From: a virus | DNA: 27,496 bases | Virus record (IMG/VR): IMGVR_UViG_3300025674_000294 | Coordinates: 1 to 27,496 of that record | Strand: one strand, 5' to 3' | Shown here: piece by piece, positions 21,234-27,496 of the stretch | Layout of the letters: every line of letters begins with the position of its first letter | How positions within the stretch are numbered: position 1 is the stretch's first letter | Program-made: the position numbers and the translations under genes | The notes under the pieces: model-generated | What the model saw: only the letters and a program-made list of their open reading frames with translations | Database searches by the model: none | What the model was told of the DNA's origin: nothing

Positions 21234-24200
21234 ATGGCTAAACTTAGAAATACTTTTCTAAAGTCTAAAATGAATAAAGATTTAGACTCTAGACTTGTAC
21301 CAACTGGTGAATATAGAGACGCCTTAAATATAACGGTAGGTAAATCAGAATCTGCAAGTGTAGGTACTGCACAAAACGTATTAGGTAATTCTGAAATAGG
21401 CACAGGTGGTTTTGTAGGTGGAGTTCTTAATGCTATAGGATATATAAAAGATGATTCAAGAAATATAGTTATATTATTTCAAACTACATATGAAGATCCT
21501 AGCGAAACACAAATAACACCAGCTCCATCAACAGCAACTTGCCGAATAGTTTTAGTTGACTTTAATGGCACAGCTCCGGTTCAAAGTACTTTAGTTGAAG
21601 GTAATTGGTTAAATTTAGCTTACAATAATCAATATAGTATAACAGGTGTAAATTTAGTAGAAGATTTATTATTTTGGACTGATAATAGAAATCAACCAAG
21701 AAAAATAAATATAGCAACAGCATTAGCAGATAGTACATATTACAAATATGAACATCAAATATCTGTAGCTAAATACGCTCCTATAGAACCTATACAATTA
21801 TTTAAAAAAGTTGAAACTAGAGCTACAGCAGGTTCTACAGGAACACTTATAACTGTTGCTAGTACTACTGGTATTGAAGTAGGTATGTTTCTTGTTTCAA
21901 ATTCTACACTTGGTAGTATAAGTGGAGGTGAGTATATTCAAGTTGTTGACGTTAATAGTGCTACTACATTAACAGTTGATAATGGTAATGCTTCTTTTTC
22001 TGGAGTAACAGTTGTAAATAATCAAGATTTAATATTTTTATCATCAACAATGACTGATCAGTCTTCTGATGCTACTTGGCCAGGAGATCCAGATTACTTA
22101 GAAGGTAGATATGTAAGATTTAGTTATAGATTAAGATACGATGATAACGAATATTCTACATTTGCACCATTTACACAAATATGTTTTATACCTAAACAAA
22201 AAGGTTATTTAATAAATGGTGATGAACAAAGTGCTTTTAGAAGTACAATACTTGATTTCTTTGAAAACAATGTAAATAATATTGAATTATTATTACCTTT
22301 ACCAACGTTAGGCAGTAAATTAATATCTGATTATAGTATTTCTGAAGTAGATATACTTTATAAAGAAAGTGAAAGTTTAGTTGTAAGTGTATTAGAAACA
22401 ATAGAAGTATCAGAACTACAAACATCTATACCTAATACTAATATATTTAATTACACTTATAGATCAGAAAAACCATATAAAACATTACCAGAAGCTCAAA
22501 CAACTAGAGTATATGATAAAGTACCAGTAAGAGCAAGAGCTCAAGAGGTGTCTGGAAATAGAGTTATTTATGGTAATTATAGAGATGCTTGGACTACACC
22601 AGAGTCTATTAATTATAATATATCGGCTCAAGCTAAAACATCTCAATTTACAAATTTTATAGAATACCCAAATCATACGTTAAAGCAAAATAGAAACTAT
22701 CAAGTTGGTTTTATATTAGCTGATAAATATAATAGACAAACTTCAGTTATTTTATCTTCAAATGATACTGGCTCAACATCAGGATCTACATTTTTTGGTG
22801 GTTCAACAATATATTCTGCTTATACAACAAGCACGCTAGTTGTTAAAACTTGGTTTGGTAATGCTCTTAGAGTTTTAGTTAATTCACCTATATCAGTTTT
22901 AAATGACACTATAGCTGGTACACCAGGTTTATATGCTAATGCAATTAGTACAGGTTTAGGTTTTGCTATTACAGATACTGTTGTAATAACACCTACTACT
23001 TATACTTTTAATTTAAATGGATCATTTCCAAGTCAAAATCAAGTACCAACTATAGGATCTTATTTAAGAGGTCAATTTACTGATTATGTAGAAGTTAAAA
23101 ATATTACAGGTTCTGGCTCAGGACCTTATGTTGTAACTACAGATGAACAAGTTAACGACATATATAGATATGATCAAATTAACCCTCCAACAGTTGCAAA
23201 TACAAAATTTGCATACACTATAAATTCAACAGGTTGGTATTCTTATAAAGTAGTTGTAAAACAACAAGAGCAACAATATTATAACTCATATTTACCAGGT
23301 ATGCTAAACGCATATCCAGATGCACAAACGTCTGATAGTAATGTTAAATATATACAAGCTGCTTTTGGAACCGCAAATGCTAATACTACTGGTGCAAAAA
23401 TAATTTCAGTTACAGAAACACCACCAATGACTGATTTAATAGCTGGTATGAGTGTAGTAAATAGAACTACAGCTTTTACTAATCCTTCAGCTGTTTTAGT
23501 TGATTCTATATCTGGTATAGGTACTGGAACTATATCTGTTACAGTAAATCAAAACGTTAATGTTACAAATGGTGATAGTTTAAGTTTTTTAGGTTCAGAA
23601 GAACTAATAGAACATGGGGTTAATACTACTAGTTTTCCAGTAGATGAACAAGATAAAACAGCACATATTGTTTTAATAAATGACAATATAAATAAAATAC
23701 CTAGAGATTTAACAGAAGTTGGTCCTGATCAAAAACAATATAGAAGTAGCGTTGAACTTTTCGGTAGAGTAGAAAATTTTGGTGATACATTAACTCTAAA
23801 CGCAGGTACTATGACGCCATTAGCTGTTAGTGTTGAAACAAATACATTTAATTATATTACAACTACAGCTGATGGTTTAGCTTTAACTAAATTTAAACCA
23901 GGAGATGCTGTAGAAGCTAAAGACGGTGGTCCTGCTTCAGGAGATGTTTATCCTGCTGAGTGGCTTAAAGATACTGTTATAGTTTCTAATACTGTTGTTG
24001 GAACTACAGGTACAATAGTTTTTTCACCAAAACAAATTATTTATGGTACTGGTTCTGGTAATCCTAATACTGTATTTTCTTTTTTACGAGAAGAAAATAA
24101 ACAATATTTTCCAGAAAGAAAAGCAGATACTGTAAACACTATATCTACAGCTAGAGATTTAGATTTTTTACCAAATGGTATAGACAATGTAAGAGGTACT

Positions 24201-26975
24201 GCAGCTTTAAACTTTTATCAATTAGATACAAATCCTTTAATAGCTAGAATATCAACAGTTAAAGGTATTGGTGCAACAGCACAAAACATGCTACCATTTT
24301 TATCTGTATATGAAACTAAACCTACAGAATCACAACTTGATATTTTTTGGGAAACAGCAAGCACAGGTTATATATCAGATTTAAATGCTGATGTTTTAAC
24401 AGGTTTTGATGGACCAGTTGGTTTTACACCTACAAATTACACACATGTTGAAAATCAAGATGGAACTGGAAGTAATACTACAGAAGGTAATCCACTGAGT
24501 AAATTTATAACAACACAGTTTTTTGCTATTGATTTATCAGGAAGTAATATGACTGGTGCCACAATGGTTCTTTCAAATGTAGAAGATTTAACTGGCACTG
24601 ATAGAACATCAGATTTTGCTTTAATTTCTGGAGGTAGTCCTGGTGGTTATAGATTAACAATAAACCCAACAAGTAGTTTTGTATTTAATAGAGATGCTAA
24701 TACAAAAGAAAATTATGTTTTTACTATAGATATTACATATACAGTAGCAAGTGTTACATATACTGACTCTTTAACAACTACAGGTAGATTACAAAACGCG
24801 TCTCCAGTTATAATAAATGGTTGTAGTCATTATGATACTACTATAGATCAAACAGCTACAACTGTAGTTACTATAGACGCTAAAAATGGAGCACATAATC
24901 CTACAAATTCAGATACAGATTTATTTTATGAAATAGTTTCTGGTAATTCAGGTGGTTATTTTACAATAAATCCTGTTAATGGTACAATATCCGTAGACCC
25001 TACACCTGGAACTATACCAATAGGATTTTATTCTTTAAATATAAAAGTAACAGATGCTTATAATGGAGATCCTCTTATTAACGTAGGTCAACCACAGTTT
25101 TCTAAAAAAGAAGTTCAATGTTCTACGGCTAATGTTGGTATAACTGTTGGTCAAGAGCAAGTACCAGTTGGCTATAGAACAGATACAACAAATGTAATAA
25201 CAGGTATTGCAAACTTTTTTGGAGATAATACTAGTCCACTCCCAAACAGATTCAATAGAACAGAAGATCCTACTAATACTACAGCTTTATCTATAACAGC
25301 TCCTGCTGGTAATGAATTTGTAGTGCAAACAGGTGGAGCAGGTAGTACTGCTGAAACAACTGTTTCTACAAAAGTAACAAGACCAACTTTTAAAGGCAGT
25401 CAAACAACTGCAGATAATGTTAAGTTTGCTTGTCTTTATTTAGGTCCAGAATCTATAAATATTGACACTGATTTTAACGACTTAACAAGCACAACTTATG
25501 GCTCAAATCTTGGAACAGCCGCTTTGCCAGTATTAAATGAAATTGTTGATGGTTTTACTTTAAGTGCTGTAAATACAGCAGGACCTTACATGGGTGGAGC
25601 TAGTATACCGCAGGTAAATGGAGCTATATCACCTATTGGTTTGCTTTCTGGTCAATTAGAAATATCTAATAAAGTAAAAGCTGAAGGATCTTGGCTTGGT
25701 GCCACTCCTAATAATTGGGATAGAGGAAGTGTTCCATTTACTGGAAATGGTCAAATTAATTTATATTATAAAATATTTTATAGACCTGCAACAATTAACG
25801 CAGATGGAACAGTTGATTATGAAGCAAACACACCTGCCACTTGGAATCAAGTAGGTGATATGAATGGTTCAGTGTCTTCAACAGGCTGGACAAACGCAGC
25901 TGGTGGTGATAATACTAACAATGCAAATAATCCTTTAAGAACTAAAGTTTACATAGCACCAAGAGCAAATAATCTTAATGATGTTACTTGTTTTGGTGGT
26001 GGAACTTGTTTAGCTCGAACCGCTAGTAGACAAGATACATTTATATTAGATGGTACTAAAAATCCAGGTGAATATTGCATAGTATATAAACTTGAAGTAA
26101 GTGGAGCAACGGTAGCTACAGGAACTCCATCAACTGGTTTTTCAGATCAACCTTATTATCCAACAAGTAGTACTTTATTAGGAGATGGAACAATAGAAAT
26201 ATCAACTAAAGACTATAATTTTACATCTGGTGGCGCTCTTAGATTTGCACCTGGAGCTGGTACAGTTGCTCAATATGTAGTAAATCCAAGTATAGCTTCG
26301 CCTCCAGGTCCTTATAGTGTTGGTTATGTAACACAATCACAAGATCCAGCAAACGCTCCTGTTGCTGATAATACTTATAATACAAATGGTACTTTTAATT
26401 CAGGTGTATTTGATATAGTTTTAGACGCAGCACAAGTAACAGCAAATCCAGTATCCCCATATTTAGACATAACTGGAACTGGTATTCCTGGTAGTACTTA
26501 TATAGCAGCTATTAACGTAGGAGGTGATCCAAACAAGATAAAGCTTAGTGCTGCTTTAACTGGAACTATTACACCTTCAGATAATCTAACAATAGGTAGA
26601 CCTGGTTTAACTGCTCCTTTTGACGGTGCTACTACTGGAATAAAAGTTTATAGCACACAAGGATCATCTAACGGTATTAATCAATTATTTACAGATGTTG
26701 ATTGTACTAATAAATATCAAATATCTGGAACTGATGGTTCATCTGATTTATTTAAATTATATAATCAATTTGATAATGCTGCAAATCCTGCTTTTATAGA
26801 TTATCAACCTACAATAGCTCCTGGATATCAAACCAATAATTCAAATGGTATGCCACCGCTTACAGATAAACCTTTAGCTAGTGCTAAAATAGATGGAGAT
26901 GGATATATAACTAGTTCAGGTACAACATCAGGTGATAGAGGTAATAGTCCAATGTCTCAATCAACAACACCTTAA
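21234..26975 (+). CDS. Giant tail stabilisation-type structural protein (1913 aa)
   Basis: Begins KLRNTFLKSKMNKDLDSRLVPTGEYRDALN, a signature of the tail stabilisation proteins annotated in crAss-like and related phages. Further core segments are YRLRYDDNEYSTFAPFTQIC, VYDKVPVRARAQEVSGNRVIYG-type sequence, QNRNYQVGFILADKYNRQTS and INSTGWYSYKVVVKQQEQQY. Residues about 199-267, 721-788 and 1722-1788 look like copies of one inserted beta module. A cadherin-like domain lies near 1230-1280 (SGGYFTINPVNGTISV, then GFYSLNIKVTDAYNG). The C-terminal part is Gly/Thr/Asn-rich and ends in a flexible tail. It is much longer than usual members, owing to the added beta domains. It probably forms the distal tail, with exposed domains that may bind the host surface. 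Leader is AAAATTAA. Confidence 0.82.
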   Translation: MAKLRNTFLKSKMNKDLDSRLVPTGEYRDALNITVGKSESASVGTAQNVLGNSEIGTGGFVGGVLNAIGYIKDDSRNIVILFQTTYEDPSETQITPAPSTATCRIVLVDFNGTAPVQSTLVEGNWLNLAYNNQYSITGVNLVEDLLFWTDNRNQPRKINIATALADSTYYKYEHQISVAKYAPIEPIQLFKKVETRATAGSTGTLITVASTTGIEVGMFLVSNSTLGSISGGEYIQVVDVNSATTLTVDNGNASFSGVTVVNNQDLIFLSSTMTDQSSDATWPGDPDYLEGRYVRFSYRLRYDDNEYSTFAPFTQICFIPKQKGYLINGDEQSAFRSTILDFFENNVNNIELLLPLPTLGSKLISDYSISEVDILYKESESLVVSVLETIEVSELQTSIPNTNIFNYTYRSEKPYKTLPEAQTTRVYDKVPVRARAQEVSGNRVIYGNYRDAWTTPESINYNISAQAKTSQFTNFIEYPNHTLKQNRNYQVGFILADKYNRQTSVILSSNDTGSTSGSTFFGGSTIYSAYTTSTLVVKTWFGNALRVLVNSPISVLNDTIAGTPGLYANAISTGLGFAITDTVVITPTTYTFNLNGSFPSQNQVPTIGSYLRGQFTDYVEVKNITGSGSGPYVVTTDEQVNDIYRYDQINPPTVANTKFAYTINSTGWYSYKVVVKQQEQQYYNSYLPGMLNAYPDAQTSDSNVKYIQAAFGTANANTTGAKIISVTETPPMTDLIAGMSVVNRTTAFTNPSAVLVDSISGIGTGTISVTVNQNVNVTNGDSLSFLGSEELIEHGVNTTSFPVDEQDKTAHIVLINDNINKIPRDLTEVGPDQKQYRSSVELFGRVENFGDTLTLNAGTMTPLAVSVETNTFNYITTTADGLALTKFKPGDAVEAKDGGPASGDVYPAEWLKDTVIVSNTVVGTTGTIVFSPKQIIYGTGSGNPNTVFSFLREENKQYFPERKADTVNTISTARDLDFLPNGIDNVRGTAALNFYQLDTNPLIARISTVKGIGATAQNMLPFLSVYETKPTESQLDIFWETASTGYISDLNADVLTGFDGPVGFTPTNYTHVENQDGTGSNTTEGNPLSKFITTQFFAIDLSGSNMTGATMVLSNVEDLTGTDRTSDFALISGGSPGGYRLTINPTSSFVFNRDANTKENYVFTIDITYTVASVTYTDSLTTTGRLQNASPVIINGCSHYDTTIDQTATTVVTIDAKNGAHNPTNSDTDLFYEIVSGNSGGYFTINPVNGTISVDPTPGTIPIGFYSLNIKVTDAYNGDPLINVGQPQFSKKEVQCSTANVGITVGQEQVPVGYRTDTTNVITGIANFFGDNTSPLPNRFNRTEDPTNTTALSITAPAGNEFVVQTGGAGSTAETTVSTKVTRPTFKGSQTTADNVKFACLYLGPESINIDTDFNDLTSTTYGSNLGTAALPVLNEIVDGFTLSAVNTAGPYMGGASIPQVNGAISPIGLLSGQLEISNKVKAEGSWLGATPNNWDRGSVPFTGNGQINLYYKIFYRPATINADGTVDYEANTPATWNQVGDMNGSVSSTGWTNAAGGDNTNNANNPLRTKVYIAPRANNLNDVTCFGGGTCLARTASRQDTFILDGTKNPGEYCIVYKLEVSGATVATGTPSTGFSDQPYYPTSSTLLGDGTIEISTKDYNFTSGGALRFAPGAGTVAQYVVNPSIASPPGPYSVGYVTQSQDPANAPVADNTYNTNGTFNSGVFDIVLDAAQVTANPVSPYLDITGTGIPGSTYIAAINVGGDPNKIKLSAALTGTITPSDNLTIGRPGLTAPFDGATTGIKVYSTQGSSNGINQLFTDVDCTNKYQISGTDGSSDLFKLYNQFDNAANPAFIDYQPTIAPGYQTNNSNGMPPLTDKPLASAKIDGDGYITSSGTTSGDRGNSPMSQSTTP

Positions 26976-27004
26976 ATTAAATAAAAAACAAGTAATAATA
27001 TAGT

Positions 27005-27496
27005 ATGGCAGCAACACTCGAGCTTAAATATTTTAACTCTTTTTGGATAAAGAAGCTAGATACAATTGTTGATGTTGAAGATGGGTTTGGAGCTTATGTT
27101 AGTGGTACAACAAGTATAACTTTAACTGGTGTAAATGGACAACCCGCTGTAGGTCAAGTCTTACAAAATACAGCTTCTGGATCTGCTTTTACAAACGATG
27201 TATATATAACAGGTGTTTCTGGTGCTGTTATTACAGTAAACGTAGCACCAACTCCACTACCATCAGCTGGTGATAGTCTTACTTTTGGACCTATAGAAGA
27301 TTTTACTTTTATACCAGGAGCGTACAATACTACACAAGCTAGTGATTGGTATGTAGAAGAGTCTAGAATACGTGGTGGTTATAATAATACAGATGTTGAT
27401 TTAGGTGTTAAAGCTTATATAGTAGAAGATGATAATAAGCAAAATCATAGATTTAATTCAATGATATATTCTGGAATATTTAATTCTAGAACTGGT
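27005..27496 (+). CDS. Tail stabilisation/muzzle-like protein (partial, 3' end outside window)
   Basis: 164 codons are open to the window edge. The start MAATLELKYFNSFWIKKLD and the block DWYVEESRIRGGYNNTDVDL, GVKAYIVEDDNKQNHRFNSM, IYSGIFNSRTG recall a tail protein conserved in crAss-like and related marine podoviruses. Residues about 34-96 contain another copy of the beta module seen in the preceding giant protein, here inserted between KLDTIVDVEDGF and the conserved EDFTFIPGAYN. It follows the giant gene after 29 A/T-rich bases. The rest of the gene, and so its exact length, is unseen. Confidence 0.78.
   Translation, partial: MAATLELKYFNSFWIKKLDTIVDVEDGFGAYVSGTTSITLTGVNGQPAVGQVLQNTASGSAFTNDVYITGVSGAVITVNVAPTPLPSAGDSLTFGPIEDFTFIPGAYNTTQASDWYVEESRIRGGYNNTDVDLGVKAYIVEDDNKQNHRFNSMIYSGIFNSRTG

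Noticed and set aside
1-27496. tRNA genes, CRISPR arrays, integrase/att sites, insertion sequences
   Set aside because: No cloverleaf-like segment, regular repeat-spacer pattern, transposase or integrase motif was seen on either strand.

Overview
The window is 27.5 kb of one contiguous, AT-rich, tailed-phage genome. Every recognisable gene is on the + strand, and genes overlap or are separated by at most about 75 bases. Starts are preceded by A/T-rich leaders with essentially no Shine-Dalgarno sequence, as is usual in Bacteroidota. The virion genes resemble those of marine Bacteroidota podoviruses and crAss-like phages. I therefore infer an uncultured, probably marine, podovirus of a flavobacterium-like host. 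TAA, TAG and TGA are all used as stops, so there is no sign of stop-codon recoding. I see no tRNA, integrase or CRISPR array.

Layout. (1) 1-1264: the 3' two thirds of a phage groEL, then groES, in the reverse of the usual bacterial order. (2) 1261-3526: a winged-helix protein and a run of six small, lysine-rich proteins (65-140 aa). Several share short SP-x-K or Cys-Lys motifs and two are very rich in histidine. (3) 3560-5833: a hexanucleotide repeat abutting a start codon, two tandem paralogous beta-rich proteins, a 51-aa CGC-motif protein, an HExxH zincin overlapping a holin, and two small glycine-rich proteins. (4) 5851-9135: a 1094-aa tail fibre with about 49 short beta-roll repeats in two blocks and a self-cleaving S74 chaperone domain. 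(5) 9173-10796: four small proteins, including one that looks like a double GroES-like fold, then a TerS-like protein overlapping it by 77 bases. (6) 10796-18121: the head module TerL, portal, scaffold-like protein and major capsid protein. (7) 18137-27496: two UUCG-loop hairpins flanking a conserved structural gene, two connector/ring proteins, a 1913-aa tail-stabilisation protein and the start of a related tail protein.

How it fits together. TerS and TerL package DNA through the portal. The scaffold-like protein and MCP build the head, and the ring and stabilisation proteins close and extend the portal into a short tail carrying the S74 fibre. The holin/zincin pair probably serves lysis, although I recognise no complete endolysin here. 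GroEL/GroES, and possibly the GroES-like protein near TerS, are likely virion-folding helpers.

The most unusual features are: a roughly 480-bp patch inside terL whose base composition and codon choice differ sharply from its surroundings while the reading frame stays intact; the chaperonin pair plus the GroES-like protein; the small-protein array; and a recurrent beta module scattered through the tail genes.
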